From Zhengitettix transpicula (lineage: Eukaryota > Arthropoda > Insecta > Orthoptera > Tetrigidae), in contig CM073593.1 of assembly GCA_037074705.1 (NCBI GenBank), forward strand, positions 7,321,001-7,385,000: a stretch of 64,000 nt of DNA, written 5' to 3'. The notes beneath the pieces were generated by a model. The model was not told where the DNA came from. It searched no databases and saw nothing but the letters and a program-made list of their open reading frames with translations. Numbering within the stretch: the stretch's first letter is position 1; every line of letters begins with the position of its first letter. Of this stretch, positions 23,131 through 36,500 are shown one piece after another. The translations under genes were made by a program, and so were the position numbers.

Positions 23131-23215
23131 AATGACGTTCGAACTCTCGACTTCGTAAGACTTTGCTCTAGGGTTGCACATCACACAGTCTACTAGAACC
23201 ACAGCTAGGTTCTGC
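23131..23215 (-). repeat. Possible tRNA-like (SINE) remnant
   Basis: On the minus strand GAGTTCGAACG (23136-23146) resembles a B-box and GGTTCTAGTAGACTG about 50 bases upstream a weak A-box. The distance is roughly right for a pol III promoter, but the A-box match is poor. Confidence 0.25.
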
Positions 23216-23520
23216 GATAACACAATCGCCTATCGTGTTTGTCTGTTTCCGTTCCTTCATTGCGTTTGGTTCAGTAAGGTAGTTTTTTCGGTGTCCAAAA
23301 TTAATATCGCGTTGAGATCTGATTAACCGGAAAATCTGTAACAAGTAACTGCTCGATCGCTCATATTAATTAATGTTCAATACAATTTTATTTCCTCCAT
23401 TGAACTTATTTCATCACCTCCTCCGTTTTCATTGTATATAATCTGCCCGTTTTATAGTTAGGTGGCATGAACGCTTCCAACTACCCATACATACATTGAC
23501 AGGAAGTGCTCGCGAGATCT

Positions 23521-24430
23521 TTTTTTAAAAAACTTTATTTAGCAGGTTCTGCAAGTAAAATGCAATTCACTGCTGTGATATAATAAGAAATATGGCTAAG
23601 AGTATTTGTAGAGAGTGTTATGTGGATATTTCACACCTCTGGCTGATTGCATTGGGTTAAGTTATTTACAGGTTGACAATTATTTGTGTAAGTCTTGTGG
23701 AAGCTTTCGTTTGAGTCTTTAATGGGTGTTTTTTTTGTCCTAGATTTAATTTATTTTCACTTTTACACTTCACTATATTTTTGAAAAAGTTACTGTTTAG
23801 GCTGTGGATGTAGTTTGTTATAAGTGGAACCTTTAATTCTTGGTGGATTTGACTGTTTCCTATGAACCACGGGCTGTTAATTGCAATCACTTTATTCTGC
23901 ATGGTTTGAAGTTTCTTGAGTGAACTTGTAGGTGCGTTGCTCCAAGCAGGGCAGGCGTATGTAAGAATGGGCCGGAGAACGCATTTATAAATTAGGAGCG
24001 AGGATTCAACTCGGACTTGAGATTTTCAGTGGATCAGGGGGTAGAGCAGAGAGAGTCTTGCGTAGCACTCATTTAGTTTTTTATGAATGTGGTATTTCCA
24101 GTTGAGTTTTGCATCTAGGTGGACCCCTAGATATTTATATCGCTGACTCCTTTGGATTCCATGATATTTCACGTTTGTGTAGTCGGAGTGTCGGTAGTTG
24201 AGTGTGGCGCTTCAGTGTGAACATCTTTGCTTGGCATTTAGTAGTATTAATTTTTATTTTCCATTTTTTATACCAATCACACGTTACATTTCCTGCATTT
24301 CGAAGGTGTTGAACTGTAGTTTCTATTTTGGCACTCTGTGATAGTATCGTGGTGTCGTCGGCAAACATGGCTGGCGTTGAGTCGTTCATTGTGCGCGCAT
24401 CGTGTACGTAGAGGTTGAACAAGTACAAGA
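23521..24430 (-). pseudogene. Jockey-like LINE, 3' half of ORF2
   Basis: Minus-strand translation contains AMFADDTTILS (the FADD catalytic box of LINE reverse transcriptase, near 24360) and a CDWYKKWKIKINTTKC segment. After a frameshift come LGVHLDAKLNWKYHIHKKLN, YACPAWSNA and LQTMQNKVIAINSPWF.GNSQIH, the standard order of the C-terminal part of Jockey-clade ORF2. The 78-residue segment at 23666-23902 and the 97-residue segment at 24135-24428 are the two main open pieces. The 3' end has an AATAAA and an A-rich tail near 23520-23540. It is truncated at its 5' side inside the reverse transcriptase. Confidence 0.85.
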
Positions 24431-26288
24431 CGCGTCAACGTGAGATGCTCAGTGGCCCATGAGTAGTCTGAGTAGTCCAGTCCTTTTTTCTGGCGATATG
24501 GTAGTGTGAAAACTATTCTGCAAACATTGACGCAAGGAAATATATTGGATTCAGTTCAGGATATATTGTACACTAAAAAAACTCATCCATGAAATTAAAT
24601 ATATTATGAGTACATGGTGCAACAAAAAACTTTGCTGCTGTCTGTGTATCCCCTTCGTAAGAATATAATTAATATTTTTAAGAACGATAGTGGTGTTGAT
24701 CCAAAGGGCTCCCACTGGACTACGTCGCCATCGTCATCTCCACCTTCTCCCTTCTTTTACTGCACATCTTACAGGACTTGCTATATCTTTCCAGCTATGT
24801 CCCTGTTTCCCTTCTTCAGATAAATCGGCTTTTATTAACATGCCCCATCTAAGTTTTTCTAATGTTCCCCTACGTAACATATACATATTTTTTATATTAA
24901 AAAATTGAGTTAATATCTAATGAAGTCTAATTACAACTTGTGTATGACGGGCCGTCATTAATAATAATAATTCTGTGCTCAAACAAATAAATTATTTATT
25001 TTAATCTGAGATCCCTAAACCTGTCGCCCATTCGCACTTTGGTATGAAATTCTTATACCACGCGCTAGACTAAACAGCACGTACTATTCCTTCACTGACC
25101 ATAGTAAACAATACTCTCACCGTAAATTGTAGTTTAAATTAAACCAAACTTTGAAATGTGGCTTTATCGAAAGTATAACAGCAACCAAATTGTTATTTCC
25201 AACAATTTTTAAATCATAGCTGGCTGTTTTTAAAGTAGAGGAGTTCATTTTCGAATTGCTCCCATGTGGGGCGTGGCACTGGTCTGACACTGCTACGTAA
25301 CCATTTTACTGTATGTCCCACTATAGCACTTTCAGTTCTGTGAACAGATAATTGTACCTTGTTCTTAAGATTCGCACACCAGGGTATTGAAACGATTTTG
25401 AAAGGACTTCTTACGCGACATGCACCGCCATTTTTTAAAAATTCGTTGTTCAAAGTACGATCAGTGTGTATGCATGTGAGCAAAAGCGTCGCGTCGCATT
25501 GACCAAAAGTAGCTAAAGGAAGGGAAGGGTTGTTCTATTTCGGGATCTGCCGCAGGAGGCAGCTGACTTGTAGAGCAAACGACGCGCCTCGACGTCGTGC
25601 TCCTGCTCCTGCGCTTCCTTCCTGAAATAATACACACCCGGCGACCGGCTAATACTAACTCATAAACACAGGAAGTTTGCTGGGGACTTTTAATTGTATA
25701 AACACTTTTAACGTCTGAAACATGTATGCTTTTAAACGATCTGGCAGAAGGCGTGTGTTTCTGTTTCGTATCGATTATCGAATCGTATTTACGTTTCCTC
25801 TCTATCTAGCACGTGTAGAACATCAATCTGTCTTCTTATGAATCGCGTCGCGTCTGAATTTACGCTAGACATATCTTAATTACTTAATCTGCTCCTGTAG
25901 GCTATGATGGCTTTATACGCGTACCTTGTCAGATTCCACCTAATTTACGTTGCATATCTTAGTACAATTTGTTTACACTGGAAATCATTCTGGATTTACC
26001 CCAGTGCGCTTATTTTCTTCAGTTTTCTTTGGCCAATGGAAATGTTGATTTCTTGTATGCAGACATCGTAGCAGTATTTCCTCAACATGTGAGACAAATC
26101 CGGATGACCGGAAAGTGACTCGACTCATTGTCATAAATGATTTTACTTCAAATTACGAAATCGGTCTTCCCAATTTATAGTTTTCTGGCTTACTCAAAGT
26201 AATGAGTCAACTGCTGGGAATGAGTCATAATATTACGACGTAGTGCAACCGTTTTATGAAAATTCTGACTATCAGAACGAAATGAAAT
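24431..26288. other. Unassigned stretch
   Basis: No domain recognised. A CpG-rich, GC-rich segment lies at 25485-25635, with no adjacent exon that I could support. Confidence 0.4.
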
Positions 26289-26375
26289 GGTCATTATAAC
26301 GGACAGTAGACAATTAAAACACCAAAAAACCTTTCCTCCAACAATCGGTGGACCTTTTCAATTATATCAAATCCA
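26289..26375 (+). repeat. Dispersed repeat shared with 19439-19530
   Basis: Second copy of the repeat described there. The 120-codon minus-strand open frame over it has no recognisable domain. Confidence 0.55.
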
Positions 26376-26939
26376 CGGTAAGCGATTACAAGGCACAGTG
26401 CTACCAACACCTTCTGTAAATACAGGTGGTTACTGTAATTTTCTCGTATTGTGGTCCGTACAGGAGCATTTCCCACGTGGTTGAGTTTCGCTGAAGCCCT
26501 TAGAGGCGCATTCCTTGGGTGTGTTTCACCGCGCCGTAAATTCCAGCTCCAGTTATGATTTTTTGCTTCTTTTCCCTCCACAGACGGTCTCAGGTTCCTT
26601 ACCATCAGATTGCATGCATGTGCATAGAATTGAGCGGCCTTTCGTATTTCAAACATGACGAGTCATCAAAGCAAAACGACAAAGGATTGTTCTACATTCT
26701 CAAATAGTATTTATTTTAAACGTTCTTGATCTCCCTTACCAGTGCGAATGGCTGACACTCTGTTCAAAGTAAACTCGAGCCGAGTTCAGTCCAAATGTCC
26801 CAGTTATCAGCCTTTTAGGTATGTTCAATAGTTACCCGTTTGCTTTTGTTGTACGAAAAGTCAACTTTGACTACAACTGTGTAGTTTCGTTTGATTTTTA
26901 ATTATAGTTGTTCATTTATTGTATTTTTAGAGCCTTCTA

Positions 26940-27900
26940 AAATAAAGAATATTGTCCAGCAATATTCTTAGACACAAGCCACGCATTCGATAAAGTATGG
27001 CATCGTGGTTTACTATATAAAATAAAAAGATACTTGCCTATGTTCTATAAATTGTTGGAATCATTCTTAACCAAGCGCAAATTCCGTACAAGAGTGAAAC
27101 AAGACGTCTCATCTATACATCCACTGAATGCAGGAGTTCCTCAGGGCAGTGTCTTAGACCCCCTGTTGTATTTTTTGTTCACCTCTGATCTCCCAACGGT
27201 CGAAAATATTGTTCTAGGAACGTTTGCAGATGATACGGTGATTCTAACCTCACATACGTATATAAACCAAGCTTCATCACTCATACAAAAATATCTTAAC
27301 TTACTTCAAGCATGGCTTCAGAAATGGAGAATAAAAATAAATGAAAAAACGTCGTCTCATGTGACGTTTACATTATGTCATAAACATTGCCCACCGATCT
27401 TTATAAACAACACAGAGATTCCTAAATCCCCCTCTGTCAAATATTTGGGCCTGCATCTCGATAGCAAACTCAATTGGAAAATCCACATAATCAAGAAAGG
27501 AAAACAAATTGATATTAAACGAAGAAATGTACTGGTTACTAGGACGCAAGTCACACCTCTCCTTAGAAAATAAACTACTACTATACAAAACAATAATTAT
27601 ACCAATATGGAGCTACGGGATAGAATAATGGGGGCGTGCCAGTAAGTCAAGCACAGCAATAATCGAAGATGCCAGTCTAAAATATTAGAGCCATCGTTAA
27701 CGCCCCCTGGTACATAACAAATACACAATGCCTTAAAAATGCCAACTGTCAAAAGAGTGTTAGTCACCACGTAAAGCTCAAATCACATTCAAACCCATTA
27801 TTACAACCACTACTAGAAAATGATGTAACAATAAGACTGAAAAGAAAATGGTCAGCACATCTCTAGACAAGATTTAAGGTGTTCTCTTAGGTGGAGGGGA
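26940..27900 (+). pseudogene. Jockey-like LINE, reverse transcriptase to C-terminus
   Basis: Continuous plus-strand coding similarity. It runs from FLDTSHAFDKVWHRGLLYKI (first catalytic aspartate region) through NAGVPQGSVLDPLLY and FADDTVIL (27222-27245, catalytic FADD) to VKYLGLHLDSKLNWK. After a frameshift near 27527 come LLYKTIIIPIWSYGIE and ILRAIVNAPWYITNTQ. A 179-residue open stretch spans 27034-27573. Normal ORF2 has an endonuclease upstream; here the element starts within the reverse transcriptase, so it is 5'-truncated. Stops near 27628 and 27868 and the frameshift inactivate it. Confidence 0.88.
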
Positions 27901-28299
27901 TCTCATCATGCCATAATGTATAATATGTAAATAACATGTTAAAGCTACCACATTAGCATATAGATTAAAATATAATCTGATTGCGGATAAATATAATATA
28001 AAAAAATTCTTGTATTTTTAAATTGACAATGTGGTGGGCTGTACAGGGTCCTCAATATTTACGTATTTTGAAAATAATCCGATTATAATGTCGCGTGTAT
28101 TGCATATAATTGGAAGTCACTCATTATTATTATTATATTTTTTTAGTTAAATGTTGACAAAGTTATGCTTATACCATTTCTTTTTATGTTGCAGGTGAGT
28201 GTCAGAGGCATTTTATTAGGGAATCTAGTATGGCACTGTGTGGTAAGCTCTTGCAGTGGTTTCTAACCACATTTCTTATTTAACTTACATGTTCCCATC
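27901..28299. other. Unassigned AT-rich stretch
   Basis: Probably the 3' non-coding part of the LINE at its left end. The rest is unrecognised. Confidence 0.4.
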
Positions 28300-28554
28300 T
28301 CTCTGGTTTTTTGAACTAAGGTTCCCACATGCCGAGGCACCTCGGCCTACCTGATGCAGGTTTTTCTAGGGGTTTCCCTCGATCCCTTTTAGGCGAATTG
28401 CCGGGTAGGATCCTTAAACCATAGCCCGGAGGTCCTAGTTAACCCTTAGCTACCTTCCGCATCCCCCCTTTCAAATCCCTTTCCTATGATATAAGAGGGG
28501 AGTTGCCACTATGTGGATTACCCTATACATAGCCTGTCTACACCTAAAAAAAAA
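28300..28554 (+). mobile_element. Family R retroposon, copy R3 (internally deleted)
   Basis: Opens with TTTGAACTAAGGTTCCCACA and GCCGAGGCACCTCGGC (28331-28346). It then jumps directly to CTACCTGATGCAGG, losing the middle of the unit, and ends TAGCCTGTCTACACCT plus A9. The deletion joins two blocks that are about 200 bases apart in R1. Confidence 0.7.
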
Positions 28555-28795
28555 TTGGAACAGTCGGGCAGCTGGGTCCTAAACTGTTCGAGAGACAGAG
28601 AGGGGAATGCTGGTTCCCCACAGAAAACCCATCTTCCGGCATCTACGGATAAGTACCAAGATGCAGGTTTTCTAGGGTAGTCCCTAGTTAACCCTTGGCT
28701 ACCTTCCTCTACCTTTCCGTATCCCCCCTTTCAGGTCCCTTCCTATGATTTTAAAGGGGAGTTACCACCATGTAGCCTGTTACTCTAAAAAATTA
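28555..28795 (+). mobile_element. Family R retroposon, copy R4 (5'-truncated)
   Basis: Begins inside the unit (GGAACAGTCGGGCAGCTGGG) immediately after the poly(A) of R3 and ends TAGCCTGTTACTCT plus A6. It has the same orientation as R3, so the two form a head-to-tail pair joined at poly(A). Confidence 0.7.
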
Positions 28796-29160
28796 TATAG
28801 TTTTTATAATAAAATACTGAATTTCATGCTACAGTTTTTTTAATGTTAGCTACAAGATTGAAGATAGTTCCATGTATTTGCAGAGTTTCTTTACTCTTTA
28901 CGTCTAGATACCCGTAATATTTTCCTTTAACAATTGTTATTTCTTTTGTCCAAACGAAGTCGGAATGCGGAAGTTCATTCTAGCATTAAAAATATTATCT
29001 CGTCGATTTACTTTGTACAGAATATGAAATTGATTTTATGAGTGCATTCCTGGTGCCATTGAGATTAGCGTTGTAGGTCCTAGAGACAACTTTGCTGCTC
29101 AGTATTCGAACACTTCTTATACACATTTTTATTATGCACGTTTTCGAGCAATCAACAAAT
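28796..29160. other. Unassigned spacer
   Basis: Nothing recognised before the LINE that follows. Confidence 0.4.
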
Positions 29161-32040
29161 TAACCGAGAAAACTGAATTGGAGAACATTATGGAAATTTA
29201 CAAGGGACACTAGAAAAAGCTCTCCAAGCTAATTTAACAAAAATTATAATCAAAGGATCCTCATAAAGCCATTTCTACGACAATTATAAACACCTAATAT
29301 TAAACAATCAACACAACCATTACTCCAGACCACTTACAACAATATCCAAAGATCTTATGCTGACATACTAAAACCAAATAATAATCCATCATTTCACCGA
29401 CAATAATCCATCCGAAAATTCCTCCAACAACCAAACCGAAAATCAACCATTAAATTTTCTCTGCCAAAAAATTGACAATCTAATATCTTTAATTACTCCA
29501 CTCCTCGAAGTTATGTCAATTATAATTTCCAATAAAAAATTACCCTCATTATCCTAAAACAATAAGAATCGGATATTGGAAGTCATGTGGACGAAATAAT
29601 AAATATCATGAGCTTAACCACTTTCTATTAAGCCACAACATTCAAATTCTATTATTATCCGAAACTAAATTGGCTTCAAACATAAGCTTTTACATCCCAT
29701 TATATATAACATCTATAGATCAGATCACTCCTCTAACCAACGGAAAGGTGGCTCAGCAATCCTGATACAAAAGAACATCAATCACTTCTATTTACCACCA
29801 ATTACTGCCACAGAATGCCAAATCACAATCATAAAAATATCCCTTAACAATAACGAATCCATTACCATAGCCTCGTTTTATTCTCCACCAGAAAATACAA
29901 TCAACCAAAACCACGCAGAAACAATTTTCAATTTCTTTTCTTCGCCATATTTAATAGGTTGTGATTTTAACTCTAAACGTCCTTTCTTTGGCTATAGGAC
30001 GTCAAACCATATATAATTATTGCATCTCTAAATCACCTGAAATCCCTCACTAAACCAAGCCCACTTATCCCAATAATGGTGCAGATCCAGATATACTGGA
30101 TTATTTTATCTCCAAAAACATAGTCAATTTAATCCAATCATTTCAAGTCGATGAATTATCATCTGACCAACTCTCCTACATAGCCCTTATATGCCTATAT
30201 ACAAACTCCAATTTATATCCCCACAATACTTGTAAGACCATGTAGTAAGAAAACTTCCACAACCTAATAAACAACAGAATTAAACTACCTCTTCCCCTCA
30301 ATTCTCCTTAAGATAGTGGCTCAACAGGATTTCATCTAACGTGTTTTAAGAACTGCTATCACTGGATCCACCTCCACAATAACTATGAGGATCTTCAGAA
30401 GATCAAGTGAGGATCAATAAATAATGAAACTAACAACACTAAAGAAACTATTACGCAAAATATGGTTTTCTACTAAATGTCCTCGAACTAAAACTCAATA
30501 TAATCAAGTAACAGAAAAACTTCAAGCCAAATTAAAGCAAATCAGAGACCTAGAATTCCATAATACTCAACTACCCTAATACAAACAAACTTCCCCCAAT
30601 TATTGTACAACATTAGCTGGTACTCTTCCCTAAACCACAAAACAGAACTTTTTGCCAATCTCCTAGCCTGACAATTTACCTCTTATGCCCCTACTAGCTT
30701 GGAAATTGAAAAAACACAATCAAAGCCCTTAACTCTCCCTTACAGCTCTCTCTGTTATCAAAGCTATTCAACCCAAACAATATAAAAAACTCCATCAACA
30801 AGCTGAAAAGTAAAATTGACCTGATAAACTCAAACCATATAAAACATCTCCCTCACAAAGCAATAGTTTTAATCACTCAAATATTACATCATAAAAGCCA
30901 CACCTCAGACATGGAAGCATTCTACAATCATAATGATGCATAAACCGAACAAACATAAATGCAACCCTACACGTTACAGACCCATAAGTTTATTACAATA
31001 GTTAGCCAAGTTACTAGCAAAAATTCTAATCCCAAAAATTAAAAAACAGATAAATCACCTAATTTTCAACCAACAATTTGATTTCAGAAACAAGTACTCC
31101 TGCTCACAACTAATCTATCTGCTAACTGAATATATAAATAATTCTTTAGAAAAACAGAACATCTGACGATCCACAATTATAGACTCTGAACTGGAATTTG
31201 ATGAAGTATACCATCCAGGCATCCTCTACAAACTAAAACCACATCTAAATGATTCACACTTCATGCTAATAACCAACTATTTAACTAACAGATCCTTTTT
31301 CAGTAAACGTAAACAATACTATCTCTGCAAGGGTACGCCTCTTCTCTACTCAATATATATACATAACATCCCAATACTCTCAAACACCTTTACTTCCATC
31401 TATGCCGATAATATAAACATACTATGCCAAGCCCCAGACTTCAATACTACAACATTCACTTAATCAAATAGACAAATGGGCAACCTATTCGAGAATCTGC
31501 CTCAATCCTAACAAATCTGTCACAGTTTTCTTCTTCCTCAAACGTAAAATTCACCTTAACAGCAACTTAATCTTAAATAATCAACCTATCCCTAATAAAA
31601 CATCCCATTCATACCTAGGAGTCACTACATCATAAACATTCCTGGTACAGTTCTAGTACAAAAAACAAAGTTAACACGAGATTTGGATTATTAAAACCGC
31701 TACTATCACCAAATTATCCACCGTAACTCAAAACCAAATAATTTATATATATATATATATATATATATACCTCACTAATATCCCCTATCCGGCAATTCTC
31801 TTGTAATATGTGGGCCGCAGCAGCTAATTACCACATAAATAAAATCCAAACTTTCTCAAATAAAGCACTAAGATACGTCATCAACTGTCCTTGGTATTTC
31901 CCCAACCACTCAGATCTAAATATTCCCACAATAGTGCAAGTAGCTAAAAAAGCATTCAATAGCTACCTACGCAGATCCTACATCGTAATCCATTAATTTC
32001 ACAAACCACCCACAACCTCCGCCCAACAAAAGGATTAAGA
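29161..32040 (+). pseudogene. Near full-length but heavily decayed Jockey-like LINE
   Basis: The plus strand reads in order: an ORF1-like tail (KIDNLISLITPLLEVMSIII near 29470); an ORF2 endonuclease start (NKYHELNHFLLSHNIQILLL then SETKLA near 29605-29675, the SETKL motif being typical of the APE-type endonuclease); the reverse-transcriptase region near 31000-31450 (a Y..ADN box at about 31400, in place of YADD); and the C-terminal NKALRYVINCPWYF block near 31857-31900. Dozens of stops and frameshifts are present. It is strikingly AC-rich on the sense strand. A (TA)n tract (31740-31768) has expanded inside it. Confidence 0.75.
31740..31768. repeat. (TA)n microsatellite inside the LINE
   Basis: Uninterrupted TA tract within the decayed ORF2. 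Confidence 0.95.
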
Positions 32041-32979
32041 AGACTTAAAAGGAATTAACCCACTAAGGACAAATTATGCTCAAGGTTTATCAAAACGTTA
32101 ATACTATGCATGTAAATATCACCGTTTCAAAAACATATATATGTTTTGTCACATCGAAAAATCTTGTAAATAAGTTAATTAATAATAGTAATAAAAAAAA
32201 CATTTTCCAGCATTGCTTCCTTCACAAACTTGGGCCGCAGGCATCCAAGACGAAAATAATTTCCACGTCTGTTGGTGTTTAAGTTTGATAACTGCAGTTT
32301 TCCTCTGAATGGCCTTACTCGGTGTAGGCTTATACTAACTGGAGTGATTGTGTGTTGTTTTGCTTGCGTGGGATTCCGTGCTGCTACGCGGGGCGTGACG
32401 TGACGGACGCCATTGTTCCGTAACAGGAACAAAGCCTAAGAAGCTCGCAATAATTTCACTACTTACCCTATTTATGTTAGTTTCATATACATTGAAGAAG
32501 ACCTTCAACAAATAGAAGAAAATTGGTTTCTTACATTAAGCAGAAGTTATTAAGTATTTATGTTTCGTACAATGAGTCCCAAAGCTTACGATCTACATTT
32601 TTTCCGCATGAAACACTGAATTTAGAAATTTCCTGGAGCGTTGGATTTGACGTGACAAGTTCGGCTCAACAGATTCAATAACTTGCGACTTTTGTTCGTA
32701 ACAAATCAAATGTACACAACGCATCACAGTGCTCTGGACACATGTCACGTAACGCATATAGACGTATTATAACTTTCTGGAATTGTTGGAAACCGGAGAA
32801 CAATTCCAGCAGTTGACCAGGAAAACCTACGGAAAGTATTATAAACCATCCATAGAAGGCGTACTGTCTGTACACAAATTTATATCTGTATCCCACCTTT
32901 TGGTTCCTCACGTCTGTCTTTAATACAGACATTGTAATAGTAATTATGTAACACAAATCATACCCCTTATGTTATATAT
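32041..32979. other. Unassigned stretch
   Basis: Open frames of 68-93 codons show no domain. A short TTATATAT precedes the LTR-like copy at 32980. Confidence 0.4.
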
Positions 32980-34035
32980 TGTAATATACAATGAAAGTCG
33001 TCAATTAAAATGGCCCCACGTTGACGCGCCATTTATGTAATAATCAAAAATAATTCCAAATTAAATGCATTGATTGGCCACACGTTACGGCATCAAAATA
33101 TGGTATTCAATAATGAAGATAATCAATTAAATTGAACTAATAATTGAAAATTATCTAATGAAAGGAACATGAAATAATATTTATTTAATTTAATTAAATT
33201 AAACAATTAGTTTATTACACACAACTATTTTACCTTACAAAACAAATTACTTGCTGAACTTTACAACAATTTTATACAAAATGTTATTTTCTCGTACCTC
33301 TGGATCTTTACTGGGCCTTTTAAATAAAGAACAATTAATTTTACAATTTACTATTGACAAATATTTTTAATAAACTCTCGAAATGTAATAGAATAAAACG
33401 AAATCGAAATCTGACGATATTCTACCATTTATTAACGTTTACAATTTTAATTTTAAATGTTTCTTTTTTTACTCAGTTTGTACTGGTACCAGGGCAATTG
33501 TAAAGATTCTGCAACACACTTCCACCTCGAACACTTATGAACAGGCCATGTAACATTGAATTTACACATTTTCCAACTGTTGGACGTTACTATTGGCGGC
33601 ACCTCACGAAACTCCTCCTTGTCGATCTCAAGATGAATTCTACGTAGCGCTCAGAGACCTTTCTGAGTTACTGGATTGACGCTCTCGTCTCCCACTGCTT
33701 TTTAATGTCTTAAGATCCACTCAATCACTTCCATACAAGATCACTTTTGACTGCCGACTACTAACACAACTCAATGCTCTCGCCTCTGATTTCCAACTGA
33801 ATTAATTTTAGTTCCGTCCTCGACTGAAATCCTTCGCCAACTGCTAAATTTAATTATACTGTACTCCACAATGTCTCGTGGCTGACTGACAAATTTTAAT
33901 TCCTTCCGTACTCAGCACTGTCCCGTGGCTGACTGCCCACTCCATCAACTTATGTGCGCTAAGTCCAAACAACAATACCTAGGCCTGTTTAATACTCTCG
34001 ATCATTATTGTATCTTTGTGTATTCGCCGGTAACA
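32980..34035 (+). mobile_element. LTR-like element, copy 6 (solo, complete ends)
   Basis: TGTAATATAC to CGCCGGTAACA, 1,056 bases. It shares GGCCACACGTTACG (33069), TCTTTACTGGGCC near 33305, GAAATCTGACGAT near 33409 and the right end with the copy at 3008-4016. No coding region inside. There is no clear target-site duplication at the ends, and no (TA)n longer than a few units on the left. Confidence 0.6.
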
Positions 34036-36026
34036 ATTCAGTTCAATAGTTTGTAATTCTTAATACTCCTTTTATCATTACAATAGCAGTTATTCTGCAT
34101 TCACTTCCTTGTGACGATTTTGTCCATCTCCCCCCCTCCCCCCAATCCCTCACCTGCTCTCTACTTCCATATAAAACCAAGCGTAAATCCTTGCTTAAAC
34201 ATTCCCCTGCAGAAAGCCGAGAAAGCTCTCTCTGGGCCTGGGCTGAACCAAGTAGGTCCAACCTCCACAAGAGTGTACGGACTCTCACGCAAGAACAGAG
34301 TTTCATTACTGTTCGAAACGTTGGTTGTCATAATTCTCTTTACTATACCATCCGTCATTGACCTGCTACGCCCATCTCATCTCTTTCTTTAATCTCAGAT
34401 TTATCTTCGCAAAAAATAAGTACCATACAGGCAATGGAAAACCAGGCAACATGTTCTAATGATCTTTAAACAGCAACATTTAAAATTTTTATAGTGTATA
34501 CAGTCGGAAATGTCTTATACACTATTGCTTTTGTCGAATAGGTTTTGTTATACTAATTTGCGGATTATATTATATCCAAAGAAGAGGTCAATTCTTTTAA
34601 TGGTCTTAAGAAAAAAAAATATATAGTACCCTATACCCATGCCTTGTTTTTTTATCCCGTTGGAACGAATTTATTTTGAAATAAAATTAGGATATGTTAT
34701 AAAACTCTTAACGTCTCGCCATTCCGATATGCGTCTCCTTCCAGAGCGTGTCATCACCTCATAACTTCAGTCTAGTTCCAGTCAAATTTTCACAATCTCA
34801 ACGTGTCAGTATTCTAGAATTGGTCTTTGTTGGTTCACTTTAAACGATTGCTGTCTACATGGGAATAGAGATTTTGTATATGTGAATCGGGACCCTTGTC
34901 ACTTCCTTCAAGTGATGACCACAGAATGTGATTTTGTAAATTGGTGGTAAGTCCAGTGAAAGTCCAAGTAGGAAGTACGTGACATTCTTGTTCGCTAGTT
35001 GTAATTAGTTTAAACATCTACAGATTGTAAATCATATCCTACGAGTTCGACGGCTCCGTCTACGTAGGAAAGAGGTTTGTGTGTCAGCAGATTCCCCCAT
35101 TGTGTTTCTCGTGTTCTCACTCAATTACGTTTCAGTGGAAAGTTGATGATTATGCAGTGTAATTAGTTACGCCGACGACGAAATCAGCAAAGTATAAATT
35201 TGTATTCTTGTATTACTTTCAACTAAGAAAATATATTTATTAAACAACTGCTAGGAGTTAGGTAAAAAATGTGACGCGAATGCTACAAGTGTAATTCCTT
35301 GCCCATAGGATCTCCGGAATTTAAGAATGGCAGCAGATGACGCAAGATGCAGTTAGACGGACGTGTTTCATTATCTTTATTAACAGTTTATTAATTAGTG
35401 CTGATGGCCACGTTACAAAAGAATCTTTATTTTTATTTGAGACTGGAAGTAATTATAGCCCTCAACACTAGAACGTACATGATCTTCACGACATAACCTA
35501 ACACACACCTTTTTGCAAACCAAAAGGGAATAACGACATTCAGGTTCTCGATACAATTCTGTAGGAAATTTTCTTGGCATTTTTAATAATTTATTTTTAA
35601 AGTTCTCTGTTAATCGTTATTTCAATGCTTCGTATTGACTTCAAGTTGATTACCCATCAGCACATATCAAATAATAATATTTTAGTCAGACGGACTTTCT
35701 GTCTTGGAGCTACTGAATTGACGACAAATTACCAGGATTCTGAGGGGAAAAATAAAAACTACTGATAATGAAGTATGGCCACTTCCGTGGGAGTTGCTAC
35801 TACTCTCGCAACGTGGAGCTATTCCGTGTGAGGTTAGCGTCCTGCTCCGAGGTCGTGACGTCACACTCGCCCATTCCATCAGTCCGTCATTTAAGGATAC
35901 TTAACTTATAGACAAAGCCTTTAAATAATACTTTATTCGGATAATTAATTTAAATTTACTCTAATCTCATTCGCAGTAGCCCCCTGCGTACAGTACATGC
36001 TAAGCTCAGAGATCCAAAACACTGGT
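34036..36026. other. Unassigned stretch
   Basis: The 93-codon plus-strand and 87-codon minus-strand frames near 34043-34392 overlap and show no domain. AACAG...CTGTT then CGAAACGTTGG near 34294-34324 fits the recurring stem-plus-GAAACG motif. A CRE-like TGACGTCA lies at 35856-35863 without an adjacent exon. Confidence 0.4.
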
Positions 36027-36039
36027 GGGGGGGGGGGGG
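36027..36039. repeat. G13 homopolymer
   Basis: Thirteen consecutive G on the plus strand. It could pose a sequencing or assembly length error. Confidence 0.9.
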
Positions 36040-36470
36040 CACAGATTCTCCTACGACGTCAAATTCGTGCCGTAGCACGTTATTAACCATTTAAAATAAA
36101 GAACATGTATATATTTATAAATATCTTCTTTTAATAAGTAAAATACACTATTTGTATGTTCGACATACACCCATGGAGCAAATTTAACCAAATTCCGTAC
36201 ACACGTTCCTTTAGAACACTGTGGGTGGAGCTGTACAGGGTTGGAGATTTTCACGCTGCCGATATTTGAGTCGTATAAATATTGTTCGGCGTCAATGAGA
36301 TTGCTAATGTTTCTCCCGATGATTTTTTAGTATAATTTCAATCCATTTCGGCATGGGAGGGGAACACCCTTAGGGATGGGGGTGGAGAGGCGTTACATGC
36401 AAATAAAGCAAAAACAGCCGACAATTCAGTCAAATCCGGGGTTATGGATGTCGCCGTATTTAATTATGAC

Positions 36471-36498
36471 TACCCGGGCAACGCCGGGCACCCACATA

Positions 36499-36500
<2 letters not shown>
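36471..36500 (+). mobile_element. Helitron-type 3' terminus, second copy
   Basis: TACCCGGGCAACGCCGGGCA followed by CCCACATAGT matches the 18121-18150 end at all but one position. The (AT)n tract starts at the next base. The upstream 36040-36470 region, with TTTCAATCCATTTCGGCATG near 36336, is probably Helitron body, but its 5' end was not found. Confidence 0.6.

Noticed and set aside
22897..23223. 108-codon minus-strand frame
   Set aside because: No domain, a phenylalanine run from a homopolymer, and a tRNA-like remnant within it.
34043..34392. 93- and 87-codon overlapping frames
   Set aside because: Opposite-strand overlap, no domain, and a repeat motif at 34294-34324.
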